A DNA stretch of 14,496 nucleotides from an uncultured Coriobacteriaceae bacterium (GCA_902772085.1 CACXZL010000020.1:1-14496); one strand, 5' to 3'; positions 8,582-14,496 are shown, counted from the first letter of the stretch. Numbers and translations are program-made. Notes: generated from the sequence alone by a model not told the origin.

Positions 8582-9484
8582 ATGAAAGGCATCATCCTCG
8601 CGGGTGGCAGCGGCACGCGTCTGTACCCCATCACCACGGTCACGAGCAAGCAGCTCCTGCCGGTCTACGACAAGCCCATGGTGTACTACCCGCTCTCCAC
8701 GCTCATGCTCGCGGGCATCCGCGACATCCTGCTCATCAGCACCCCGCGCGACCTTCCGGGCTTTCGGGCGCTGCTGGGTGACGGCAGCGACTTCGGCGTG
8801 TCGCTCTCCTACGCCGAGCAGCCCTCGCCCGACGGCCTGGCGCAGGCCTTCGTGATCGGCGCCGACTGGATCGGCGGCGAGCCCTGCGCGCTGGTGCTCG
8901 GGGACAACATCTTCTACGGCAACGGGCTCTCGAGGAGGCTGAGGCGTGCCGTGGCCAGCGCCGCCGAGGGGAGGGCCACCGTCTTCGGATACCACGTGGA
9001 CGACCCCGAGCGCTTCGGCGTGGTGGAGTTCGACGACGAGTTCAACGCCGTCTCCATCGAGGAGAAGCCCGCCTGCCCAAAGAGCAACTACGCCGTGACG
9101 GGGCTCTACTTCTACCCGGCGAGCGTGACGGCAGAGGCCGCCGCGGTGGAGCCCTCCGCGCGCGGGGAGTACGAGATCACCGACCTGAACCGCCGCTACC
9201 TCGACGCCGGCATGCTCGACGTGATCACGCTGGGGCGCGGCTTCGCGTGGCTGGACACCGGCACCATGGAGAGCCTCTTCGCGGCGAGCGAGTTCGTGCG
9301 CACGGTCGAGGGAGCGCAGGGCCTTCCGGTCTCCGTGCCCGAGGAGATCGCCTACGAGAACGGCTGGGTCACGCGCGAGCGGCTGCTCGAGTGCGCCGAG
9401 CGCTACGGCAAGAGCGTCTACGGCGCGCACCTGCGGGAGGTCGCCGAGGGTCGGCTCGTGCCGGACATGCACTTCACCGCCTAA
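8582..9484 (+). CDS. rfbA: Glucose-1-phosphate thymidylyltransferase (RmlA)
   Basis: A complete 300-residue RmlA, the usual length. It joins dTTP and glucose-1-phosphate to give dTDP-glucose and pyrophosphate, the first committed step to dTDP-L-rhamnose, in the cytoplasm. Signature motifs: GGSGTRLYP (8-16) for nucleotide binding, SKQLLPVYDKPM (22-33), LVLGDNIFYG with D108, EEKP (E161, K162) and WLDTGT with D225 for the metal. The start at 8582 is chosen because the protein then begins MKGIILAGG like its family, with AAAGG upstream; the longer frame from 8423 is upstream DNA. Almost every codon ends in G or C, unlike the two genes to its left, which may reflect transfer, a different chromosomal origin or strong expression. 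rmlB, rmlC and rmlD are not in the window, so the rest of the pathway must be elsewhere. The rhamnosyltransferase-like enzyme at 3295 is a plausible user of the product. Confidence 0.96.
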   Translation: MKGIILAGGSGTRLYPITTVTSKQLLPVYDKPMVYYPLSTLMLAGIRDILLISTPRDLPGFRALLGDGSDFGVSLSYAEQPSPDGLAQAFVIGADWIGGEPCALVLGDNIFYGNGLSRRLRRAVASAAEGRATVFGYHVDDPERFGVVEFDDEFNAVSIEEKPACPKSNYAVTGLYFYPASVTAEAAAVEPSARGEYEITDLNRRYLDAGMLDVITLGRGFAWLDTGTMESLFAASEFVRTVEGAQGLPVSVPEEIAYENGWVTRERLLECAERYGKSVYGAHLREVAEGRLVPDMHFTA

Positions 9485-9543
9485 TGCCAAGATCGGGTTG
9501 TCGACCAAAGAAAAAGGCTTGACAAAATCATAGAGTTCTCCGC

Positions 9544-9589
9544 GCCCGCATTCGCGACTCATGAAGCGAGCGTGGAGCCGCATGCGGGC
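9544..9589. other. Potential three-way-junction structure
   Basis: GCCCGCAT (9544-9551) pairs with ATGCGGGC (9582-9589). Directly inside are two small hairpins placed end to end: TCGC/GCGA (9552-9555 with 9566-9569) and GCG/CGC (9570-9572 with 9579-9581). Every base between the outer arms is in a stem or a hairpin loop. It does not match a tRNA or any RNA family I know, and it could be chance in G/C-rich DNA. Confidence 0.25.
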
Positions 9590-9658
9590 CAGGCGCAGGC
9601 ACGAGCGCGTGGACAGTAGCGTGCTCTCAATGAATGAGCCATGATTCCTGATTCTTGC

Positions 9659-9687
9659 TGGACATGTGTTGGACAGCGGATGATAAT
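9659..9687 (+). promoter_or_regulatory. Candidate promoter of the DUF1269-like gene
   Basis: TGGACA (9659-9664, five of six to TTGACA) and GATAAT (9682-9687, five of six to TATAAT) are separated by exactly 17 bases. A second TGGACA at 9670-9675 lies in the spacer, as part of the TGTTGGACA motif (9667-9675) that also precedes the kinase gene at 10696-10704. Confidence 0.55.
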
Positions 9688-9710
9688 ATTTGCAAGTGCT
9701 GTTTGTAGTT

Positions 9711-9730
9711 GTGGTCGACTAAGCGACCGC
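9711..9730 (+). other. Leader hairpin before the DUF1269-like gene
   Basis: A 7-bp stem, including one G-T pair, joins 9711-9717 and 9724-9730 around the loop ACTAAG, just before the AAAGGAG ribosome site (9736-9742). It may stabilise the mRNA or influence translation; this is inference. Confidence 0.4.
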
Positions 9731-9747
9731 AGTCGAAAGGAGCAACT

Positions 9748-10446
9748 ATGGAGAATGTGGTAACCGCAATATTTGATGTGGAGAGCGAGGCCTACAAGGC
9801 GTTCACCGAGATTCGCAACAAGCCCTTCGGAGCTGGCTATACCGTAGCTGAGGCGTCTCTGCTCAAGCATGAGGGCGACTCGATTGTCGTCGCCGATGCA
9901 TTTGATGCGGCGGGCATCACGTCTGACGACACGGCGACGGGCATGATCGTGGGATCGCTCATCGGTATCTTGGGCGGACCGCTGGGCGTCCTTCTTGGCG
10001 CAAGCGCCGGCGCACTTATCGGTAGCGCGTTCGATTCCGACGACGCTATCGACAGCGCCTCTATGCTTGAGGTTACGGCTGCTAAGCTCTATGAAAACGA
10101 AGTTGCCATCGTGGCGCTGGTCCAGGAGGACGAGCCTGCGTTTGATGCGGCGTTCGAGGGCTATAAGACTACCGTCATGCGTCACTACGCTACCGACGTG
10201 CTCGGCGAGGTCGACCGTGCCCGTGAGTCGCAGGCGGAGATGGAGAACCAGCTTCGTCAGCAGCTGCGTGCCGAGAGGAAGGAAGAGAGAGCCGAGAAGC
10301 GCGAGGAGCGCAAGGATAAGATCCAGGGCAAGTTCGATGGCATCAAGGCCAAGCGCGAGGAGCGCAAGGCCGAGTTCGACGAGGGCATGGAGATTGCCAA
10401 TGCCCAGTTCACCACCAGCACCAAGGAGATGCTCGGCACCGAGTAG
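9748..10446 (+). CDS. DUF1269-like glycine-zipper membrane protein with charged C-terminal helix
   Basis: 232 residues. Residues 1-60 look like an alpha/beta domain (VTAIFDVESEAYKAF, YTVAEASLLKHEGDSIVV). Residues 62-95 are a hydrophobic glycine zipper (MIVGSLIGILGGPLGVLLGA, then SAGALIGSAF), followed by a short domain ending NEVAIVALVQED. This order matches DUF1269-type proteins, whose function is unknown and which are often stress-related or membrane-associated. Residues 155-215 form a very basic and acidic helix with repeated ERKEERAEKREERK-like runs, probably a coiled coil and not part of the usual short DUF1269 form. The start at 9748 follows AAAGGAG by 5 bases; an in-frame upstream start at 9709 has no such site. 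It has its own promoter and terminator, so it is likely a single-gene unit, though it shares an upstream motif with the next gene. The family call is from memory of the pattern. Confidence 0.72.
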   Translation: MENVVTAIFDVESEAYKAFTEIRNKPFGAGYTVAEASLLKHEGDSIVVADAFDAAGITSDDTATGMIVGSLIGILGGPLGVLLGASAGALIGSAFDSDDAIDSASMLEVTAAKLYENEVAIVALVQEDEPAFDAAFEGYKTTVMRHYATDVLGEVDRARESQAEMENQLRQQLRAERKEERAEKREERKDKIQGKFDGIKAKREERKAEFDEGMEIANAQFTTSTKEMLGTE

Positions 10447-10475
10447 CATGTTTCGGCTACAAAATCGTGGCAACT

Positions 10476-10517
10476 GGGGCCGGCCCCTTTTTTGGTCTAT
10501 AAAAAAGGGGACGGCCC
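10476..10517. terminator. Bidirectional terminator-like inverted repeat, REP-like copy 2
   Basis: GGGGCCGGCCCC (10476-10487) with six Ts is a compact terminator-like palindrome 29 bases after the stop. It is also the left arm of a larger hairpin: 10477-10493 pairs with 10501-10517 over 17 positions with one mismatch (10483/10511) and a 7-base loop. The right arm gives the mirror image (A6, GGGGACGGCCC). The element could stop transcription both ways and resembles the palindrome at 641-664 in opposite orientation. Confidence 0.7.
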
Positions 10518-10765
10518 TCATTCATCTGGATCGTCCTCCGCGCAACCTCGTGTGCAAATGCGGACACGAAGCAGTAGGGCCGCTCACCGCTGCTGTCCGT
10601 GTATCGTCCTTCACCGTGCACGTCCCGGCATTCCGCGTATTCTCTGCCATGATGTATACGCAATTTGGATTGTGGTTGATAGCCATGCTGCTAATTGTTG
10701 GACAACTTCTTGTAATATATCTTCTAATGTCTACAATGGTTGCAACCTATTGAAAGGAATGCGTC
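10518..10765 (+). other. Intergenic region between repeat element and ABC1-kinase gene
   Basis: About 250 bases with no gene I can support. An imperfect hairpin pairs CGGACA (10561-10566) with TGTCCG (10594-10599) and GCAG (10571-10574) with CTGC (10590-10593). The last 70 bases are AT-rich and hold the candidate promoter and GAAAGGA ribosome site of the kinase gene. Open frames here on either strand look random. Confidence 0.55.
10696..10728 (+). promoter_or_regulatory. Candidate promoter of the ABC1/UbiB-like gene
   Basis: TGGACA (10699-10704, five of six to TTGACA) and TCTAAT (10723-10728, five of six to TATAAT) are 18 bases apart. The 9-mer TGTTGGACA (10696-10704) followed 8 bases later by TAATAT (10713-10718) is repeated with the same spacing before the DUF1269-like gene (9667-9675 and 9684-9689). 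Confidence 0.5.
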
Positions 10766-12388
10766 ATGGCAGGTTTTTTGCAGGCGCTTAGAAACGCGCG
10801 CAAGAAGACCAAAGACAAAGTTGACTACACCCAGCGTGGCAAGGAGATTATCGCCATTCTCAAAAAATATGACTACAGCGATGGACTCACGCCAACGATG
10901 ACAGTCGACATTCTGCAGGACCTCGGACCCACCTTCGTGAAGCTCGGCCAGATCGCCTCTACCCATACTGACATGCTGTCGGTAGAGTACTGTGATGCCC
11001 TGGCACGGCTCCGTTCGAGCGTGGCACCCATGGATGCCGAGACCGTTCACTCCCAGATCGAGAAGTACCTCGGCAAACCAACGGACGAGCTCTTTGCCTC
11101 TTTTGAAGACAAGCCCCTTGGTGCTGCGTCCATAGGTCAGGTGCACAAGGCCGAGCTCAAGGACGGTACCGTGGTGGCGGTGAAGGTCCGCCGTCCCGGC
11201 GTCGTGGATACCGTAGCACAGGACTTCGCCCTCATAGAGCGGATCTTGGACATCGGTGAGAAGTTCTCTGGCTCCAAAGACGGTGGCGTAGACCTCATGA
11301 CTATGGTGGTCGAGCTGGAGAAGACTTCCATCTACGAGCTCGACTTCACCAACGAGGCTCGCAACCTCGTTCGCTTCTATGAAAACAACAACGAGCGCGA
11401 GGACGTGAAGATTCCCAAATGCTACGAGGAGCTCTCAAACGAGGCCATTCTCGTGGAGGACTTCGTCAGCGGACCCGAGGTAGGCGACACGGAGTACGTG
11501 GCATCGCTCTCAATCGAGGAGCGCGACCGTCTGGGGAATCTGGTGGCAGACAATTATGTGGAGCAGATTCTCACCGACGGCTTCTACCACGCCGATCCTC
11601 ACGCTGGCAACGTGCTGCTCGTGGATGGTGGCATAGAGTGGATCGACTTCGGCATGATGGGCACCATCAGCTCTAAGCAGCGCCAGAACTTGTTGGATAT
11701 CGTTACTGCCCTCGTGAAGCGCGACAACTACGGGCTCAAGCGTGCGGTACTGCAGATTGCGCATCCACGTGGTCCCATAAACCACGGTGAACTGCTAGAC
11801 ATGTGCGAGCAAATGACAAGCCAATACGCCGACAGCGATTTGGAGAGCTTCGATACGGGCAACCTCCTTTCGACGCTTCAAGGCAACCTCGAGGCTGAGG
11901 GCTACGACATCGATCCGTTCCTCACAAATCTGGGACGTGGCTTGATTACCATCGAGGGCACGGTGAAGGCGCTCAGCCCGCGCGTAAACATCATGGACTG
12001 CATAACGCGTCACATAAACACCGGCTTCGATCCAGACATGCTCGAACGCATGGTAGAGTCGTTTGTGATGAAGGGCGTTCAGGGCGCCGAGGACCTAGTC
12101 GGCCTGCCGACCAAGGCGGTGGAGACGCTCGACATGCTTCAGAAGAGCCAGATCAACGTGGGTGGTGACCTGACACTCGAGCCGAAGACCGTGAAGTCGA
12201 TCAACCATATGGTACGAAACGTCATACTGGCGCTTTTGGCCTGCACGCTCTTCATCGGTGCGTGCATGTTGTGCGCGGCTGGCGCGGAGACGGGAGGCCA
12301 GTGGATGCTCACCGGCGCGGGATATGGCTTTGGCGCAGTGGGCTTCGCCCTCATGATTTACGTCTTCCTCACTGTGCGCAACGACTAA
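10766..12388 (+). CDS. ABC1/UbiB (AarF) family atypical protein kinase-like protein
   Basis: 540 residues with every hallmark of the family: KLGQ (K59-Q62) of the KxGQ helix, the Ala-rich nucleotide loop GAASIGQVHKAE (A120-S122) that replaces the Gly-rich loop of ordinary kinases, AVKV with K140, DFTNEARN, HADPHAGN (H275, D277, H279, N282) and DFGMMG (D294). Two hydrophobic helices end the protein (NVILALLACTLFIGACMLCAA and YGFGAVGFALMIYVFL), so the kinase-like domain is tethered to the membrane. UbiB proteins have ATPase activity and support quinone biosynthesis or lipid handling. In Gram-positive anaerobes the role is unclear, and no quinone gene is nearby. The start follows GAAAGGA by 7 bases. 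A candidate promoter with a motif shared with the preceding gene lies upstream, and a strong terminator follows. Confidence 0.92.
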   Translation: MAGFLQALRNARKKTKDKVDYTQRGKEIIAILKKYDYSDGLTPTMTVDILQDLGPTFVKLGQIASTHTDMLSVEYCDALARLRSSVAPMDAETVHSQIEKYLGKPTDELFASFEDKPLGAASIGQVHKAELKDGTVVAVKVRRPGVVDTVAQDFALIERILDIGEKFSGSKDGGVDLMTMVVELEKTSIYELDFTNEARNLVRFYENNNEREDVKIPKCYEELSNEAILVEDFVSGPEVGDTEYVASLSIEERDRLGNLVADNYVEQILTDGFYHADPHAGNVLLVDGGIEWIDFGMMGTISSKQRQNLLDIVTALVKRDNYGLKRAVLQIAHPRGPINHGELLDMCEQMTSQYADSDLESFDTGNLLSTLQGNLEAEGYDIDPFLTNLGRGLITIEGTVKALSPRVNIMDCITRHINTGFDPDMLERMVESFVMKGVQGAEDLVGLPTKAVETLDMLQKSQINVGGDLTLEPKTVKSINHMVRNVILALLACTLFIGACMLCAAGAETGGQWMLTGAGYGFGAVGFALMIYVFLTVRND

Positions 12389-12445
12389 GATGTACGAGAG
12401 AGGTCACCTCACTAGTCCGGCACCGTGTGGCTAAAGGTTTGGAAT

Positions 12446-12489
12446 GGCGCATGAAAGGGGCTTCTCCTCTTTCATGCGCCCTGTTTTTT
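12446..12489 (+). terminator. Strong intrinsic terminator immediately before the hydrolase ribosome site
   Basis: A 15-bp stem (12446-12460 with 12466-12480, one G-T pair) around the loop CTTCT is followed by CTG and six Ts (12484-12489). The ribosome site of the next gene starts 7 bases later, leaving no room for a promoter in between. It therefore either terminates the kinase transcript with some read-through or acts as an attenuator of the hydrolase. Confidence 0.9.
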
Positions 12490-12496
12490 GCGAGAT

Positions 12497-12502
12497 AAGG
12501 AG
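12497..12502 (+). promoter_or_regulatory. Ribosome binding site deciding the hydrolase start
   Basis: AAGGAG lies 8 bases before the ATG at 12511 and only 2 bases before the in-frame ATG at 12505, so 12511 is the likelier start. Confidence 0.7.
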
Positions 12503-12510
12503 AAATGCCC

Positions 12511-13383
12511 ATGGGCAAAAGCATGAGCGCAAAGGTGATGTCGGGGCTCATCAGGGCCATCCCCAAGTACACGGCAGAGCAGAGCGAGCGGAGGATACGA
12601 GACGCCCTTGTTAAGGGTGAGAAGCCTGAAGAACCGCCTACCAACGTTGCGACGAGATATGAGGACAGCGTGAATGGACGCGTGTTCTACGTCAACGAGA
12701 AGGGAATGTCCCGTTACACCGTGTTTTACATACACGGAGGGGCGTATCGATGGGGTTTCTTGCGGCCCCACTGGCGGTTCATAGAACGTATCGCAAAGGA
12801 AACGAACGCGCTGGTGATTGCCCCTGGCTACCGCTTGGCCCCCTTTGCGACCTACAAGGAGGCCTATGACCTTATCGTGCCGCTATACAGGCAGTATCGC
12901 GAGGAGCATCCGGAGAAGAAGGTCATCATGATGGGCGACTCTGCTGGCGGTGGTCTCGCGCTGGCGCTTGTGGAGCACTTCAAGGAGGAGGGAATCCCTC
13001 TGCCAGACGAGCTCGTGCTCTTTTCGCCGTGGGTAGACATCTCCATGGAGAACGAGGAGATTCCAAAATACCAGCCGAGGGACCCTATGTTGCCAGCTGC
13101 TGCAGCAAGGCCTGCCGCGAGGCGTTGGTCGGGTGATCTCGACATTCACGATCCCAAGGTGAGTCCGCTCTTTGGTGACCTGAGTGGGATTCGGAACGTG
13201 ACGGTTTTTGTGGGTACGGATGAGATCCTGTATCCGGATGTGCGAAAGATGTTTTCCATGCTGGACAAGGACGTGTCGAATGAGCTGATCGTGGGAGAGG
13301 GGATGTACCACTGCTATCCTCTTGGCCATACCAAGGAAGCTGTTCCCGCGCGCAACAAGGTATTCCAAGCCATCTTGAGGTAA
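12511..13383 (+). CDS. Alpha/beta hydrolase, hormone-sensitive-lipase type (esterase/lipase)
   Basis: 290 residues, usual for the family. The oxyanion motif HGG (H75-G77, in YIHGGAYRWGF) is followed by YRLAP, the nucleophile elbow GDSAGGG with S144, the acid D237 in VGTDEILYPD and the catalytic H267 in GMYHCYPL. That completes the Ser-Asp-His triad of HSL-type carboxylesterases, which cleave short or medium esters. There is no signal peptide; the N-terminus (SAKVMSGLIRAIPKY) looks amphipathic. A run of alanines and arginines lies near residues 192-202. The true substrate cannot be read from sequence; acetyl esters, including acetylated glycans, or lipids are possible. The gene depends on transcription passing a strong terminator just upstream, and it precedes a lipoprotein and a second hydrolase. 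Confidence 0.9.
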   Translation: MGKSMSAKVMSGLIRAIPKYTAEQSERRIRDALVKGEKPEEPPTNVATRYEDSVNGRVFYVNEKGMSRYTVFYIHGGAYRWGFLRPHWRFIERIAKETNALVIAPGYRLAPFATYKEAYDLIVPLYRQYREEHPEKKVIMMGDSAGGGLALALVEHFKEEGIPLPDELVLFSPWVDISMENEEIPKYQPRDPMLPAAAARPAARRWSGDLDIHDPKVSPLFGDLSGIRNVTVFVGTDEILYPDVRKMFSMLDKDVSNELIVGEGMYHCYPLGHTKEAVPARNKVFQAILR

Positions 13384-13419
13384 GGGCAGCTGCTCGGATG
13401 CTACGCGACCTGCAAGCGA

Positions 13420-13448
13420 TTGACGAGGGGCCAGAATCGGTTCAAAAT
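13420..13448 (+). promoter_or_regulatory. Candidate promoter of the lipoprotein gene
   Basis: TTGACG (13420-13425, five of six to consensus) and CAAAAT (13443-13448, four of six) are 17 bases apart, about 54 bases before the lipoprotein start. Confidence 0.4.
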
Positions 13449-13501
13449 ATCGCTATGTAAAGATGGGGACGCTCCACGGAGTGCTAGAGGAAGGAGTAGG
13501 G

Positions 13502-13837
13502 ATGAAAGCACTGAAGAAGATCGTCATGCTCATGGCGGTGCTAGCTTGCGTTGTGGCCATAGGAGGTTGTGCCGGCAGGGGATCGTTGTCGGACGAGCCT
13601 GACGACGCTACGGGAGGATACACGGTCAAGGCGGATGACGCGGGAAAAGGCGCGGCCATCGTCAAGCTTACCAACGCGGCTGGCGAAACCGTGTTTGAAG
13701 AGAAAGCGAGTGGGAATGCCTCTACAGTGCACGAGATCGAGCCCGGCGACTATTCTATGAGCGTGACCTGCAATGAGGACGGAACCACGGGCACGATGCT
13801 TATTGCACCCATGAACAAGGCCGATGCCGAGAAGTAA
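13502..13837 (+). CDS. Small lipoprotein of unknown function
   Basis: 111 residues. The N-terminus MKALKKIVMLMAVLACVVAI is a signal peptide ending in the lipobox I-G-G-C with C23 as the predicted lipidated residue, so the mature protein is about 89 residues, anchored to the outer face of the membrane. The mature part begins with a Gly/Ser/Asp-rich linker and then has short alternating stretches (AAIVKLTNAAGETVFEEKA, YSMSVTCNEDGTTGTMLI) that suggest a small beta-sandwich. I recognise no family. The start at 13502 follows AAGGAG by 5 bases; the longer frame from 13463 would spoil the signal peptide. It lies between two alpha/beta hydrolases. Confidence 0.8.
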   Translation: MKALKKIVMLMAVLACVVAIGGCAGRGSLSDEPDDATGGYTVKADDAGKGAAIVKLTNAAGETVFEEKASGNASTVHEIEPGDYSMSVTCNEDGTTGTMLIAPMNKADAEK

Positions 13838-13874
13838 CGCTTGCGCCGGGCCTGTGACCTTGTCGATTTACGTT

Positions 13875-13915
13875 GGGCCATCCTTCGGTGTAGTGACTAC
13901 ATGGAAGGATGGCCC
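13875..13915. terminator. Long hairpin after the lipoprotein gene, possible terminator
   Basis: GGGCCATCCTTC (13875-13886) pairs with GAAGGATGGCCC (13904-13915), and within it GTGTAG (13888-13893) pairs with CTACAT (13897-13902) around TGA: 18 pairs, including one G-T, with a single G/G mismatch. It lies 37 bases after the stop. Only TCTTGTG follows, a poor T tract, so it may be a weak terminator, an mRNA stabiliser or a processing site. Confidence 0.6.
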
Positions 13916-13948
13916 TCTTGTGAAATGGCGTCGAAAGGCGGGAAGACT

Positions 13949-14496
13949 ATGAAAGACGCAATCATTGTCGTAGTGATTGTGATCGTGCTGGCTTGCGGGC
14001 TTACGCTGGCGGTCGCGCACTTCGTGATGAACGGAAAGCGACCCACCTTGCAGGAAGCTTGGGAGTGGCAGTCGGCACGCTACGACACGAGCTTTTACAA
14101 CGATCTGGAAAAGACGGACTACCTCGTGACTGGCTACGAGGGCTACGAGTTGCACGTGCAGCTGCTCAAGAACCCAGAGCCGACAGACCGCTACGTCATA
14201 TTTACTCACGGAAACACCGACAACCACATCGGCTCGCTCAAGTATGTGCAGATGTACATGGGACTTGGCTATAACTGCATCGTCTACGACATGCGGGGGC
14301 ATGGCGAGGATAAGCCGACGTTTTGCACCTACGGCAAACTCGAGAGCAAGGATCTCGCGGAGCTGGTGAAGGACACGCGCAAGCGCTATCCGGAGCTTAT
14401 CCAGCTTGGACTCCACGGCGAGTCCTTGGGTGGCTCAACTACCATCGAAGCGCTGGCGCTCAAGCCAGAGATAGACTTCGCCGTGAGTGACTGTGC
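13949..14496 (+). CDS. Membrane-anchored alpha/beta hydrolase (3' partial)
   Basis: The frame is open to the last base, giving 182 residues of a longer protein. The first 25 or so residues (MKDAIIVVVIVIVLACGLTL onward) form one membrane helix or uncleaved signal anchor, so the catalytic domain probably faces outward. The body has the oxyanion stretch FTHGNTDNHIGS (H87-N89), YDMRGHGED, and the nucleophile elbow GESLGG with S159, as in serine-aminopeptidase/BAAT-type alpha/beta hydrolases. The Asp and His of the triad would lie beyond the window. The ATG at 13949 follows a purine-rich AAAGGCGGGAAG stretch. Together with the lipoprotein and the intracellular-looking hydrolase upstream it could form an envelope esterase group. 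No substrate can be assigned. Confidence 0.87.
   Translation, partial: MKDAIIVVVIVIVLACGLTLAVAHFVMNGKRPTLQEAWEWQSARYDTSFYNDLEKTDYLVTGYEGYELHVQLLKNPEPTDRYVIFTHGNTDNHIGSLKYVQMYMGLGYNCIVYDMRGHGEDKPTFCTYGKLESKDLAELVKDTRKRYPELIQLGLHGESLGGSTTIEALALKPEIDFAVSDC

Larger units (their letters stand above)
9485..9747 (+). other. Intergenic region: structured G/C-rich part, then promoter and leader
   Basis: No gene is seen in these 263 bases. The first half contains an isolated TTGACA (9519-9524) with no matching -10 box and a G/C-rich three-stem structure (9544-9589). The second half carries the candidate promoter (9659-9687) and a leader hairpin (9711-9730) of the next gene. TGGACA occurs three times, at 9610, 9659 and 9670. 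Confidence 0.6.

Noticed and set aside
9519..9524. Perfect TTGACA after rfbA
   Set aside because: No -10-like hexamer lies 15-19 bases downstream; the DNA there is G/C-rich.
8507..9583. 358-residue open frame antisense to rfbA
   Set aside because: It mirrors the G/C-ending codons of rfbA, is His/Val/Gly-rich with no family resemblance, and overlaps a certain gene entirely.
9559..10521. 320-residue open frame antisense to the DUF1269-like gene
   Set aside because: Leu-rich shadow frame that runs through the terminator palindrome and promoter of a well-supported gene.
10457..10663. 68-residue minus-strand frame in the gap before the kinase gene
   Set aside because: Runs through the inverted repeat, has no ribosome site and no resemblance to a known protein.
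1..14496. CRISPR, tRNA, rRNA, toxin-antitoxin, insertion sequence or phage content
   Set aside because: Searched by eye on both strands; nothing supportable was seen.

Overview
The window looks like a piece of chromosome from a moderately GC-rich, Gram-positive actinobacterium. The mix of genes suggests the class Coriobacteriia (an Olsenella/Atopobium-like organism). That placement is inferred from gene content, base composition and strong Shine-Dalgarno sites, not from a marker gene. I see no tRNA, rRNA, CRISPR array, transposase or phage gene.

Left half (1-9484), mainly cell-surface polysaccharide. It holds the 3' end of a polytopic membrane protein, a large U32-family protein of the RNA-hydroxylation type, and a tandem two-domain family 2 glycosyltransferase. 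A small NifU-type iron-sulfur carrier follows, ending in a clear terminator. A 753-residue membrane protein lies on the minus strand and converges on that terminator. Divergent from it is rfbA/rmlA, which makes dTDP-glucose, the first step to dTDP-rhamnose. The glycosyltransferase, the two membrane proteins and RmlA fit a surface rhamnan or wall-polysaccharide system, although rmlB, rmlC and rmlD are not here. rfbA differs sharply in base composition from its neighbours.

Right half (9485-14496), an envelope or stress-like group, all on the plus strand. A DUF1269-like glycine-zipper protein with a charged C-terminal helix is followed by an ABC1/UbiB-family atypical kinase with two C-terminal membrane helices. 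After these come an alpha/beta hydrolase of the hormone-sensitive-lipase type, a small lipoprotein, and a second, membrane-anchored alpha/beta hydrolase cut by the window end. The first two genes carry the same promoter-proximal motif with identical spacing (TGTTGGACA, 8 bases, TAATAT). A strong terminator sits directly in front of the ribosome binding site of the first hydrolase, so that gene may be controlled by read-through or attenuation.

Two copies of a short G/C palindrome with a T6 tail, at 641-664 (minus orientation) and 10476-10517 (nested in a 17-bp inverted repeat), look like a dispersed palindromic repeat. No single gene is clearly a new system. The most interesting leads are the shared motif, the terminator-before-RBS arrangement, the compositional jump at rfbA, and the unassigned domains of the glycosyltransferase and the 753-residue membrane protein.
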